Source: Rhodospirillaceae bacterium
GTDB lineage: Bacteria; Pseudomonadota; Alphaproteobacteria; UBA828
Assembly: GCA_028819955.1 (NCBI GenBank)
Contig: JAPPKP010000172.1
Coordinates: 1 to 20,526, forward strand
Direction of reading: 5' to 3'
DNA length: 20,526 nucleotides
Position numbers and translations under genes: made by a program. The notes below the pieces were generated by a model. It made no database searches, was not told the origin of the DNA, and saw nothing but the letters and a program-made list of their open reading frames with translations. Shown here one piece after another: positions 13,678-20,526 of the stretch (positions are counted from its first letter, which is position 1; each line of letters starts with the position of its first letter).

Positions 13678-15219
13678 TCACGAAATGGCCTGGGCCATGA
13701 GGAAGGAGCCTGTCTCGACGGTGCGAGCCGTGCTCGTGTTGCGTATGCGGTAGGTCACCGGGTTCGTCGTCCCCGGCTGGTTGATCCAGTGCTCGAAGCC
13801 GAGCGGAAACGAAGTCATGGCGGGCCTGTCGTCTATCGCGACAAGGTGAACGTTGCCGCGCCTCACGGCGATGGTGAGGCCCGAGTTCTTCAGCAGCAAG
13901 GTGGTCAACTTAATCAAGGAGGTGGCCGAGGGGGGCACGATCGTGACAGAGAGAAAATCGGCATTTTGCGCCACCTGCTCGTCCGCCGTGATGATGTCGG
14001 CGACGGCGCCGTCCGGTAATTTGAAGAGGGCCATCGACGACCCTGCAAGAACCTGCGCGCCGCCCGGAGCCGCCGCCTGTAGAGCGTAAGTTTGCGTGGC
14101 CGCTGTCCCCGGCCGGTCGACGAACAGCCTTTGGCCCCAGTGGCTCAGGCCGCCCGTTTGGTTGAATAAGGGAATCGAATTCGTGAGATCGGCGCCCCCA
14201 CGGGTCAGCTTGATGTCGAGCGGGCTCACGCTTTGGCCGATGGATAGCAAAATGCCGACCAGATCGGTGGCGGCCTCCGGGTCATAGTTGCCCGGAATGA
14301 CGTCGGTGAAGCTGCTTCCGGGGTCTATGTCGCTCGCAAGACTAAAAAAAGCGAGGTTCCCTACCCCCCCTGCGTTCTCGCGGACCCACCGCGTGGTGGC
14401 GAATTGATCGGACTCGTCATCGTCGGCCGGGTGAGGGCCTCGAAGGGCGCCCGTGGCGGTGTCGCCGGCCTTGTTGAGGTATCTCGCATCCGCATCGGCC
14501 TGGGTGGGCCGCGCGGCGATCAGCCCCATGACGGTCGCGCTGAAGTCGGGGTCGTCGCCCAGCGCCGCCGCCAGCTCGTTGAGGGTGTCCAGGGCGCCGG
14601 GGGCGGAGTCGAGCACGTCGTCCACCGCGGCGGCGATCAGCGCGTTCACGGCCGTCACTTCGTGCGGCAGCAGCCCGCTCACGAATTGGAACCCGTTGCC
14701 GGCCGCCGTCACCGCCAGCTTGAAGAGGGCGGCGTTGACGTAGGAGTTCGGCCCGTCCGTGAGGTCGAGAAGGGTGGCGACCGCGCCCACCGTCACGTCG
14801 GGCGCGACGGTGACCGTGACCTCGGCCTCGGAGCGCACGATGGCGACGGTCGCCGCAACGATGGTGCGCAGGTCCGCCGGCTTGTTGATGAAGACGGTGC
14901 CGTCGTCGGTCCAGTAGGCGAGCAGGAACTCGGGGTCGGCGTCGATCTGCGCGACCAGCCCCATCTCGGTGACGGCGTAGGCGGTCGGCGTCTCGAACGT
15001 CGCCCGCAGCGCGAGCTGGCCCGAGACCTCGGCGGAGCCTTCGACGCTCTCGATGTCGCGCTGGTCGCGGAGCGCCGTCAGCGCGTCGTCGTCCTCGCCG
15101 CCCATGCCGCTGCCGGCGCCGAGCGCGAGCTTCGTGAGCCGCACCGCCCGGGTACCGCTATTGGTGGCGTCGAGGATGGCGGCCCGGCCGGCGTCGGTAA
15201 GCCGCAGGCTCGTCGTCAT
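13678..15219 (-). CDS. Phage tail fibre / collar protein (P2 gpH-like N-terminus)
   Basis: Receptor-binding fibre attached to the baseplate, 513 residues from ATG 15219 with AGGGGGG just ahead. The N-terminal ~150 residues (SLRLTDAGRAAILDATNSGT through YAVTEMGLV and FINKPADLRTIV) match the tail-collar attachment domain of P2-type fibres. Residues about 190-260 contain the fibre motif LDSAPGALDTLNELAAALGD and PTQADADARYLNKAGDTATG, then QFATTRWVREN near 272-282, which usually marks the end of the conserved shaft. Residues 285-513 form an unrecognised tip, beta-rich by appearance, and the DNA there is less GC-rich than the first half, as expected of an exchangeable receptor-binding region. Last gene of the tail operon; no fibre-assembly chaperone follows before the junction at 13463-13677. 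Confidence 0.85.
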   Translation of the reverse strand: MTTSLRLTDAGRAAILDATNSGTRAVRLTKLALGAGSGMGGEDDDALTALRDQRDIESVEGSAEVSGQLALRATFETPTAYAVTEMGLVAQIDADPEFLLAYWTDDGTVFINKPADLRTIVAATVAIVRSEAEVTVTVAPDVTVGAVATLLDLTDGPNSYVNAALFKLAVTAAGNGFQFVSGLLPHEVTAVNALIAAAVDDVLDSAPGALDTLNELAAALGDDPDFSATVMGLIAARPTQADADARYLNKAGDTATGALRGPHPADDDESDQFATTRWVRENAGGVGNLAFFSLASDIDPGSSFTDVIPGNYDPEAATDLVGILLSIGQSVSPLDIKLTRGGADLTNSIPLFNQTGGLSHWGQRLFVDRPGTAATQTYALQAAAPGGAQVLAGSSMALFKLPDGAVADIITADEQVAQNADFLSVTIVPPSATSLIKLTTLLLKNSGLTIAVRRGNVHLVAIDDRPAMTSFPLGFEHWINQPGTTNPVTYRIRNTSTARTVETGSFLMAQAIS

Positions 15220-15229
15220 GTGTCCCCCC

Positions 15230-16540
15230 TCATGCCGCGTCTCTGAAAACAGCCGTCGCGCGCAGGGTGTTGTCCGCCGCGTAGGCGGCTCTGAAGTCCG
15301 TCACCCACTGATCCAAGCCACCGGCGTACGTGGTTCCGGATGCGCCGGGCTCCCAGACGTAAACCTCCTGATCGTCCCGCATGGCTGCGTCCGGATGGTC
15401 GGGGCCCACCGAAGCCAGATCGTCCAGGCCGGGAACCTCGATCGTGAGCGCCCGGCTGCTCTGCTCCCACGCGTCGCTCAGGTCGTCGAAGTTCCCGCCG
15501 GGATTGCCCGAGGCCGTAACGCCAACCCGCAGCTGGAACCTGCCGTTAACCGGGTTGACCTGTAGGCGCTGGGCCACCCTGGCGGCTCCTTGCGTGCCGG
15601 ACAGGGGCGACAGATCGGCGAGGCCGTCCGTCGTGTCCTCCCAGCGTACATGAGTGCCGTTGAAGATCGCGTGGACCGGTAGGACGGCGCGCACCTCGGT
15701 GAAGCCCGCGTCCACCTGGATGTCCACCGTGTCGGTATCCGTGGCGCCGTCGTCGTCGGTCGTCTCCAGCTCGAAGGTCAGCGTCTGGGATGCGCCCGTG
15801 GTCGGCGCGGTGAAGGTGGGCTGCGACGCGGCGGGATCGCTCAGCGCGACGTCGTCGCCCGCCGTCTGGGTCCAGGCGTAGCTCGCGATGGAGCCGTCCG
15901 GGTCGTCCGAGCCGGTGCCGTCGAGGGTGACGGTGTCGCCCGCCGCGATCCCGGCCTGGTCCGGCCCGGCATTCGCTGTCGGCGCCTGGTTGGGGGGCGC
16001 CGCCATGGCTTCGTCGATCGTGAGGCGCGCCAATCGGGGTGCGAGGGCGGTGGCGCCCGCGCCGGCGGCGACACCGACGGCGAGGCTGGCGCCGGCGCTG
16101 GCTGTGAGGGTCACATGCACCGTGCCGCGCCTCACCCGGTCGATCACCTCGCGCAGGCGGGCCTCCGAAGAGAGGCTGATGTCGCCGAGGTTCAGGACCT
16201 CGACGGACAGCGTGAAGGCCTCGCCGCCGGGGCGCTCCACGATCTCGTAGACGGCGCCGATGCTGTCCAGCGCCCGCTTCAGGCCTGCGGGCGTGCCCTT
16301 GAGCCGGTGCTGGGCGTAGGAATCGGCGATGGCGGCCCGCTGCAGCGCGGGGGGCCAGTCCGGATCCCAGATGTCGACGGAGAGCGCCCACGCCAGCGCC
16401 GGCAGCCACTCGACCGGAATGCGGGCGGCATCCCAGGCCGTTTCCGGCAGGGAGGCGGGAAGGGCGGCGATCCGGGTCGCGGAGAGATCGTCCAGGCCGC
16501 GCTCGACCTCGCTCGCCGCGCGGGGCGCGATCCCGGTCAT
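15230..16540 (-). CDS. Phage tail protein I (baseplate) fused to a PKD-like domain and a C-terminal extension
   Basis: Baseplate wedge protein, 436 residues. ATG 16540 overlaps the stop of gene J as ATGA. Residues 1 to ~175 are tail protein I: ARIPVEWLPALAWALSVDIW followed by HRLKGTPAGLKRALDSIGA, the family signature, then a REVIDRVRRGTVHVTL beta segment. P2 gpI is about 176 residues, so the remaining ~260 are extra. Residues ~184-280 form a PKD-like module (PTANAGPDQ, VTLDGTGSDDPDG, YAWTQTAG, LTFELETTDDDGATDTD). Residues ~281-436 are an unrecognised domain (AIFNGTHVRWEDT, YVWEPGASGTTYAGGLDQWV) that may be a binding head. The tail fibre follows after 10 bases. The fusion is unusual for this family as I know it. 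Confidence 0.88.
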   Translation of the reverse strand: MTGIAPRAASEVERGLDDLSATRIAALPASLPETAWDAARIPVEWLPALAWALSVDIWDPDWPPALQRAAIADSYAQHRLKGTPAGLKRALDSIGAVYEIVERPGGEAFTLSVEVLNLGDISLSSEARLREVIDRVRRGTVHVTLTASAGASLAVGVAAGAGATALAPRLARLTIDEAMAAPPNQAPTANAGPDQAGIAAGDTVTLDGTGSDDPDGSIASYAWTQTAGDDVALSDPAASQPTFTAPTTGASQTLTFELETTDDDGATDTDTVDIQVDAGFTEVRAVLPVHAIFNGTHVRWEDTTDGLADLSPLSGTQGAARVAQRLQVNPVNGRFQLRVGVTASGNPGGNFDDLSDAWEQSSRALTIEVPGLDDLASVGPDHPDAAMRDDQEVYVWEPGASGTTYAGGLDQWVTDFRAAYAADNTLRATAVFRDAA

Positions 16541-17430
16541 GCGGGAGCCACCGTAAGCGTGCCGGCCTTGGGCGCGACGCTGTCCATGCCGGCGATACTG
16601 TCGACCTCCGCGCTCGTGTCGTCGTTGGTGATGACGATCGCGGCGGCCGTCACCTGCGCCGGGTCGACGGCGGCGCCGGCGATCAGCTCCTTGGTGAGCG
16701 CGCCGCCGAGGACGTCGACGTCGCGGGAGAGATCGGCGAGGCCCTGGCGGGCGGCGGCGAGAACCGTCGCCGAGTCCGGCTCGGCGCGCAGCGTGAGCGT
16801 CACCGTCACGCTGTAATTCGTCCGCGTGCAGGCGCTGACTGTTATGGTGTCCGTCTGCTGGCGGTTCTCGTCGGCGGTCACGACGTCGCTCACGGAGTCC
16901 AGGAGCGCCGCCGTGGGGATGCCGTCGGCGTAGATCGGATCGCCCTGCGCGTCCACCAGCGCCTCGTTGGCGAGGATGTAGATCGTGCCGTCGCCGGGCG
17001 ACGGCGATGTAAACCTGGCGTCGGCGACGCCGGTAACCCCTCGGGCGACCGATTCGTACCAGGGGCCGGAGAGGCCGACGGCATAGCGTTCGGGCGCCGC
17101 CGCGAGGCGCTGACGATACGCGTCGCCTCCCTCGGCCTCGAGGCGCTCGAGGAGGTAGTAGGTGATGCCGATGTGATCCAGGTTCTCGCCTTCCGCATAG
17201 GCGAGCGAGGCCTGGGCGAGGCCGTCCGCGATGTCCTGGCGGAACATCGCCTCGCGGGCGGCGAAGAGGCGGCTGAGCCGCCAGGCCGGATCGGAGCCGT
17301 CGACGGTGAGTGTCCAGTCGTATTCGTTGGCGAGCCAGTCCAGGATCTCCGCGTGCACCTGGTCGACGGTGAGCTGCAGGCCCTCGACCGTGGGCCGGCT
17401 GAGCCGGGAGAGGTCGATGCCGGTGGTCAT
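16537..17430 (-). CDS. Baseplate assembly protein J
   Basis: Baseplate wedge component of contractile tails, 297 residues, close to P2 gpJ (302). ATG 17430 overlaps the preceding stop as ATGA. Visible family features are an N-terminal helical part (MFRQDIADGLAQASLAYAEGENLDHIG, the stretch usually reading as 'A.G..LD.ig'), LEAEGGDAYRQRL, then DARFTSPSPGDGTIYILA and a C-terminal VTVTLTL...LADLSRDVDVLGG part. PGDGTIYI is the beta core typical of gpJ proteins. It has no decoration domain, unlike both flanking genes. It is tightly coupled to its neighbours, so it is surely part of one transcript. Confidence 0.9.
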   Translation of the reverse strand: MTTGIDLSRLSRPTVEGLQLTVDQVHAEILDWLANEYDWTLTVDGSDPAWRLSRLFAAREAMFRQDIADGLAQASLAYAEGENLDHIGITYYLLERLEAEGGDAYRQRLAAAPERYAVGLSGPWYESVARGVTGVADARFTSPSPGDGTIYILANEALVDAQGDPIYADGIPTAALLDSVSDVVTADENRQQTDTITVSACTRTNYSVTVTLTLRAEPDSATVLAAARQGLADLSRDVDVLGGALTKELIAGAAVDPAQVTAAAIVITNDDTSAEVDSIAGMDSVAPKAGTLTVAPA

Positions 17431-18494
17431 GCCTCGGCCTCCGGCGCCCACACCAGGCCGCCGGCATCGCCGTCGAGGCCCTGGACGGCGACGAGCGGCG
17501 CGGCCGCGCCGGTCTCGCGGTCGAGGGTGTAGAGCATGGCGCTCTCGCGCAGCATGAGCAGGCGCCGGGCGTCCCAGGCGAGCTCGCCGCCGCCGTCCAG
17601 ATCCTGGCCGAAGCGGTGGGAGGTGCCCGCCCGGATGGCGTGGCCGAGGCGCGCGTCCAGCCGGTGCAGGGCGTCGTTGATGCCGCCCGCCATCCAGAGC
17701 CGCCAGCCGTCCCAGGCCAGGCCGTCGGGCTGGTGCTCGCCGATGCCGAAGCGGTCGACGTCGTGGACGCGGGATGCCCGCCCGGTCACCCGGTCGACCT
17801 GCCAGAGGGCGTCCAGGTCGTCGCCGAGCATCAGCAGGCGCCAGGCGGCCCAGGTCATCGCTTCGGGCTGGCTCTCGCCGACGCCGAAGTCGTCGGGGCC
17901 GGGCACGCGCACCGCCGTGCCGTCGGCCCGGTTCACCTGGTAGAGGCGGCCGGGCGTCGCGGCGGTCATCCACATCAGCCGGCCGTCCCAGGCGAGCGAG
18001 GTGGGCGCGATCGCGGCGTCGAGGCCGTAGTCCTCGGCGCTGCCCACCCGCGCGGTCGCGCCGGTCGTGACGTCGATGGTGTGCAGCCCCACGGGCGTGG
18101 CGGTGTAGAGCGTGCTGGCGACGGGCGGCGCCTGGGCGAGCGCCTGGCGCAGGCCGATCTCGCCGACACTGCCGTCGGGCGCGATCCAGTCGGCGAAGAC
18201 CTCGATCTCGACGCGGTCAGGGTTGTCGCCGTCCTGGTGGAGCCGCACCTCCCGCAGCCGAATATCGGCCAGGCCGTTGGGCGGGTGCGCCACGGTCTCG
18301 GCGACGTTGGCGTAGACCCGGGCCTCGAAGCCGCTGTCGACGTTCCGGTCGACCAGGTCGTCCAGCAGCGAGCCGTAGTCGCGCAGCCAGGGATAGGTGC
18401 CGCGGCGGATGCGGAGCGCGTCCGCGAGCCGCTGCCTGGCGCTCTCGGCGCCATCCAGGATGCGGGCGCCGTCCCGGCTCATGACCTGGACCAC
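17427..18494 (-). CDS. Baseplate wedge protein gp25/W fused to a five-repeat propeller-like domain
   Basis: The N-terminal ~120 residues are a gp25/GPW-type wedge domain: QRLADALRIRRGTYPWLRDY, GSLLDDLVDR, VAETVAHPPN. This is the tail-sheath-initiating baseplate component, normally a stand-alone protein of about 110-130 residues. Here about 230 more residues follow as five repeats of 43-47 residues starting near 129, 173, 220, 266 and 312. Each follows the pattern L-W/L-M ... LY-V-D--TG-A-RV ... FG-----P--LAWD-R, strongly suggesting a beta-propeller. GTG 18494 was chosen for its Shine-Dalgarno (GAGGGG, six bases ahead); ATG 18482 is an alternative. It overlaps J by four bases. Function of the propeller is unknown; surface display or glycan binding is inference. 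Confidence 0.87.
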   Translation of the reverse strand: MVQVMSRDGARILDGAESARQRLADALRIRRGTYPWLRDYGSLLDDLVDRNVDSGFEARVYANVAETVAHPPNGLADIRLREVRLHQDGDNPDRVEIEVFADWIAPDGSVGEIGLRQALAQAPPVASTLYTATPVGLHTIDVTTGATARVGSAEDYGLDAAIAPTSLAWDGRLMWMTAATPGRLYQVNRADGTAVRVPGPDDFGVGESQPEAMTWAAWRLLMLGDDLDALWQVDRVTGRASRVHDVDRFGIGEHQPDGLAWDGWRLWMAGGINDALHRLDARLGHAIRAGTSHRFGQDLDGGGELAWDARRLLMLRESAMLYTLDRETGAAAPLVAVQGLDGDAGGLVWAPEAEA

Positions 18495-18504
18495 GATCAG
18501 CCCC

Positions 18505-18777
18505 TCACTCTATCGTCGACGCCGCGCTCGCCGTAGCGGCGTGGCCGCAGGTCGCGGGGTCGCCCTCCAGCGTGATCGGGATGCCGTTGATGGTGCTCGC
18601 CGGGCTCGCGGTCGTGGTCGCCGCGCAGTGGGCGGGATCCTGAGGGCAGGGCGGATGACCGGCCACGGAATCGCCCCTCACCGCTATCGGGCGGCCGTTT
18701 ATGGTGGAGGCGACCCCTTGCGAGTTGCCGATGAGGCCGCCGGCCGTGTCGAGGGTGGCGAGGGCGATCCGCGCCAT
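18505..18777 (-). CDS. PAAR-domain spike tip protein
   Basis: Small 90-residue protein expected to cap the central spike of a contractile injection apparatus, sharpening it and binding a metal ion. The start at 18777 overlaps the preceding stop as TGATG. Candidate metal ligands are His41 (GHPPC), His50 and Cys51, and Cys77/His79 (CGH). An internal repeat is visible, STINGRPIAVRGD and STINGIPITLEGD, the doubled strand pattern of PAAR folds. It directly follows the gpV-like spike gene, exactly where a separate tip protein is expected. There is no C-terminal toxin extension. Confidence 0.85.
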   Translation of the reverse strand: MARIALATLDTAGGLIGNSQGVASTINGRPIAVRGDSVAGHPPCPQDPAHCAATTTASPASTINGIPITLEGDPATCGHAATASAASTIE

Positions 18778-19229
18778 CACCGCACCACGTGCGTGTCGTT
18801 GGCCGCCCGGAGCGTGATCGTCGTCGGCGACGCGATCGTCACGGCGTCCTCGGTCATGGTCAGGCGCGTGCCGCCGTCGCCGACCGCGATGACGTGGCGC
18901 GCGGCCTCGGAGTCCGGAGGGACGAAGTCGGTGTTGTAGAGCCCCCGCAGCACGAAGGCCGAGAAGTCCTCGCCGCCGGGCGAGAGCACGGCGCAGCCCT
19001 CGCCCTCGGTCATGGGCGTCCACTCGCGGACCACGCCGGCCGCCAGCACGAACACCGGCAGCGGGTCCGTGAGCACGGGGCCGCCGCCCTCGCCCGGCCC
19101 GATATCGACGCGCACGCGGTAGGGGTCGAGCGTCACCTCGGCCGCCTTGCCGACGCGGAAGAGGGCGTTCACGCGCCGTTCAAGGGCCGATAAACGCAGC
19201 AGAACCTCCCGGTACGCCTCGCTATCCAC
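18777..19229 (-). CDS. Baseplate spike protein V (gpV-like), short form
   Basis: Central spike of the baseplate, 150 residues from GTG 19229 with GGGGGG just ahead. A short N-terminal helix (YREVLLRLSALERRVNALF) precedes the OB-fold: VTLDPYRVRVDIG, REWTPMTEGEGCAVLSPGGE, and FVLRGLYNTDF, matching P2 gpV's ...AFVLPGIYS. It ends with a short beta segment (GTRLTMTEDAVTIASP) and lacks the long C-terminal beta-helix and His-rich tip of P2 gpV (211 residues). The separate PAAR gene, overlapping its stop, probably supplies the tip. Confidence 0.87.
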   Translation of the reverse strand: MDSEAYREVLLRLSALERRVNALFRVGKAAEVTLDPYRVRVDIGPGEGGGPVLTDPLPVFVLAAGVVREWTPMTEGEGCAVLSPGGEDFSAFVLRGLYNTDFVPPDSEAARHVIAVGDGGTRLTMTEDAVTIASPTTITLRAANDTHVVR

Positions 19230-19240
19230 CGGCGCCCCCC

Positions 19241-20074
19241 CTACGGCCGCACCGTGACGTCGACGGTGTCCCTGGCGAAGCAGCCGGCGTCGTCGATGAC
19301 GGTGACCTCGAAGGTGAGCGTCTCTTCGGCCGCAGGCGAGGGCGCCATGAAGCTGGGCATGACGGCCGCATTGTCGTCGAGGTCGACGACGCTCCCCCCG
19401 GTCTGCCTCCAGATGAAGCAGATGATCGGGCGCTCCGGGTCGGCCGGCGCCGAGGCCGACGCGTCGAGCGTGACCATATCGCCCGCGGCCACGGCCTGGT
19501 CGACGCCGGCGTCCGCCGAGGGCGGCGGCCACTTCGGCCCGCCTGCCCCGACGAGGCCTCGCGCGCGCACCGTCTCCGGCAGTGCGGGCTCCGGATGCTC
19601 GGGCGCAAGCTCGACCGTGCGCCCGCCGAAGAGAGCGAAGGCGCTCATGCCGGCCTCGTAGAGCGTCTTCGCGTAGAGGTTGGTGCCCCGGATATCCTCG
19701 AGCGCGGCGCCGATCAGCACGGGCACGGCCGCCTCGGCGAAGCCCAGGACCTGGCTGGCCCGCTTCGTGGCGGACGGGTCGGCCGAGACGAAGGTGACGG
19801 CGACATCGATGCGGACCTGCGGCGTCGGTGGCGGCAACGCCTCGCCCCGCTGCAGCTGGCGCGGGTGGAAGCCCTGCTGGCCCCGGTGCACCAGCGAGAG
19901 GCCGGCGAGCGAGACCAGCGCCGCCGGCGTCTGAAACGAGTGCCGCTTGGGCGACGCCAGGACGTCCCAGGCACCGTCCCAGATCTCCACCGCCTTAAGG
20001 TTGCTCAGGGGCGCGGCCTCGGCCTCGCGCAGGCGCGCGGCGAGCTGTTCGTCGAGGACGGCCCGAATGTTCAC
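19241..20074 (-). CDS. Phage tail protein, Mu gp37 / DUF1834-like N-terminus with C-terminal PKD-like domain
   Basis: 277 residues; GTG 20074 overlaps the stop of the upstream gene as GTGA. Residues 1 to ~165 (AVLDEQLAARLREAE, QTPAALVSLAGLSL, PQVRIDVAVTFVSADP, TLYEAGMSAFALFGGRTVEL) look like a small alpha/beta tail-terminator-type protein. The closest family I can suggest is Mu gp37-like DUF1834, and only tentatively. A Pro-rich linker leads to a PKD-like domain at ~184-276 (PPSADAGVDQ, VTLDASASAPADP, FIWRQTGG, TLTFEVTVIDDAG, DTVDVTV), evidently related to the one in tail protein I. P2 has no gene at this position between S and V; Mu-like phages have gp37 nearby, so the module mixes both layouts. 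Confidence 0.7.
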   Translation of the reverse strand: MNIRAVLDEQLAARLREAEAAPLSNLKAVEIWDGAWDVLASPKRHSFQTPAALVSLAGLSLVHRGQQGFHPRQLQRGEALPPPTPQVRIDVAVTFVSADPSATKRASQVLGFAEAAVPVLIGAALEDIRGTNLYAKTLYEAGMSAFALFGGRTVELAPEHPEPALPETVRARGLVGAGGPKWPPPSADAGVDQAVAAGDMVTLDASASAPADPERPIICFIWRQTGGSVVDLDDNAAVMPSFMAPSPAAEETLTFEVTVIDDAGCFARDTVDVTVRP

Positions 20075-20526
20075 GCGCGGCCTCCCAGGTGCTGGTCGAG
20101 CCAGGCCTCGACCACGTCCTCCGCCATGCGCACCTCGTCCTCGCCCCAGCCGGCATAGGGGCGCGCCGGGATGGTGACCGACTTCGCGGTGACCGTCTCC
20201 TCGCCCAGCATGAACTGCAGCGCCTCGGCGTTCCTCGGCTCGATGGTGGCGCCGAGCTGGTGGGGGCGGGCATAGACCAGGTTCGAGCCCCATTCGGCCG
20301 AGTCGGCCGACGCCTGTGTGGCGAGGGAGTCGACGAGCCCGCCCTCGCGGTTCAGCGGGGGGAACGGGTTGACGTACTCGGGATGGCGCGCCGGCCAGTC
20401 GCTGCCGTCCGGCGCCGGCCCGCCCCCCCCCCCGCGCGCCCCCGCCGCGCCCCCGCCGGCCCCCCCGCCGCCCCCCACTAGCGGCGCCGGGGGCGCGGCC
20501 GCTGCGGGCCCCCCCCGGCGCGCCCG
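20071..20526 (-). CDS. Phage virion morphogenesis / tail completion protein (gpS-like), 5' end unreliable
   Basis: Protein of the Phage_tail_S type, which completes the tail tube end before head joining in P2. Readable residues begin at about PAPDGSDWPARHPEY, equivalent to P2 gpS KAPDGTPYAA. They continue through SNLVYARPHQLGATI (P2: ARVHQYG) and SVTIPARPYAGWGEDEVRMAEDVVEAWLDQHLG (P2: ARPLLGFTRDDEQMIEDII). The expected ~40 N-terminal residues fall in the C/G homopolymer stretch beyond 20415. The frame stays open to the window edge but encodes only Gly/Ala/Pro/Arg runs, so the start cannot be given and that part of the translation should not be trusted. First visible gene of the tail operon. 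Confidence 0.78.
   Translation of the reverse strand, partial: RARRGGPAAAAPPAPLVGGGGGAGGGAAGARGGGGGPAPDGSDWPARHPEYVNPFPPLNREGGLVDSLATQASADSAEWGSNLVYARPHQLGATIEPRNAEALQFMLGEETVTAKSVTIPARPYAGWGEDEVRMAEDVVEAWLDQHLGGRA
20415..20526. other. Low-complexity C/G-rich contig end, probably poor sequence
   Basis: Runs of 6-12 C residues and almost no A or T. It interrupts an otherwise well-conserved tail completion gene without any conserved N-terminus appearing. This is typical of sequencing or assembly failure at a contig edge rather than biology. Confidence 0.6.

Noticed and set aside
11713..14019. 768-codon plus-strand open frame crossing permeases, junction and tail fibre
   Set aside because: It spans three real genes and a noncoding gap in the wrong frame and has shadow-type composition.
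16541..17467. N-terminal extension of tail protein I back to 17467
   Set aside because: That stretch overlaps gene J completely out of frame; the ATGA overlap at 16537-16540 gives a natural start.
18505..18777. PAAR protein considered as a toxin-carrying type VI effector
   Set aside because: Only 90 residues with no extension, and it sits in a P2-type tail operon rather than beside tss genes.

Overview
The window is high-GC DNA (roughly two thirds G+C by eye, with one lower-GC segment). It most likely comes from an alphaproteobacterium: FrcA-like single-domain sugar ABC ATPases, a Tat-exported sugar-binding protein, and paired CGTCATGsCCGG-type intergenic palindromes are all common there. 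The taxon is inferred, not proven. The right-hand ~110 bases are C/G homopolymer-rich and look like an unreliable contig end.

Layout. (1) 1-1045: the 5' five-sixths of murA, minus strand, running off the left edge. (2) 1315-4439: a complete CUT2-type sugar/polyol importer on the plus strand (possible leader peptide, ATPase, permease, Tat-type binding protein), closed by two hairpins at 4451-4519. (3) 4583-7696: a second importer split across a divergent promoter region, with binding protein and permease on the minus strand, a strong hairpin between them, and the ATPase on the plus strand. The minus-strand half has visibly lower GC. (4) 7874-8824: a phytanoyl-CoA-dioxygenase-family oxygenase, bracketed by two copies of a ~95-bp paired-palindrome element. 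(5) 9112-13462: a third importer made of two tandem ~83% identical binding proteins and two tandem diverged permeases, with no ATPase of its own. The binding-protein duplication included the promoter and the terminator hairpin, and the second terminator has lost its T-tract, so transcription could run on into the permeases. (6) 13463-13677: a convergent junction with a C/G-rich hairpin and a 22-bp-period direct repeat resembling an IS21-family end. (7) 13678-20526: a minus-strand contractile-tail baseplate module in P2-like order: tail completion S, gp37-like protein, spike V, PAAR tip, wedge W/gp25, J, I, tail fibre H. Most adjacent genes overlap or nearly touch.

How it works together. The left two thirds is a catabolic-transport neighbourhood: 4 periplasmic binding proteins, 4 permeases and 2 ATPases, possibly sharing ATPases, plus one Fe(II)/2-oxoglutarate oxygenase that may act on an imported compound. 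Substrates cannot be read from the sequence. The right third is part of a prophage, tailocin or other contractile injection structure. Its unusual property is decoration: the gp25-type wedge protein carries a five-repeat propeller-like domain, and two further tail proteins carry PKD-like domains. That decorated baseplate is the best candidate in the window for something undescribed. Sheath, tube, tape measure, capsid and lysis genes are not in the window, so phage versus tailocin cannot be settled here.
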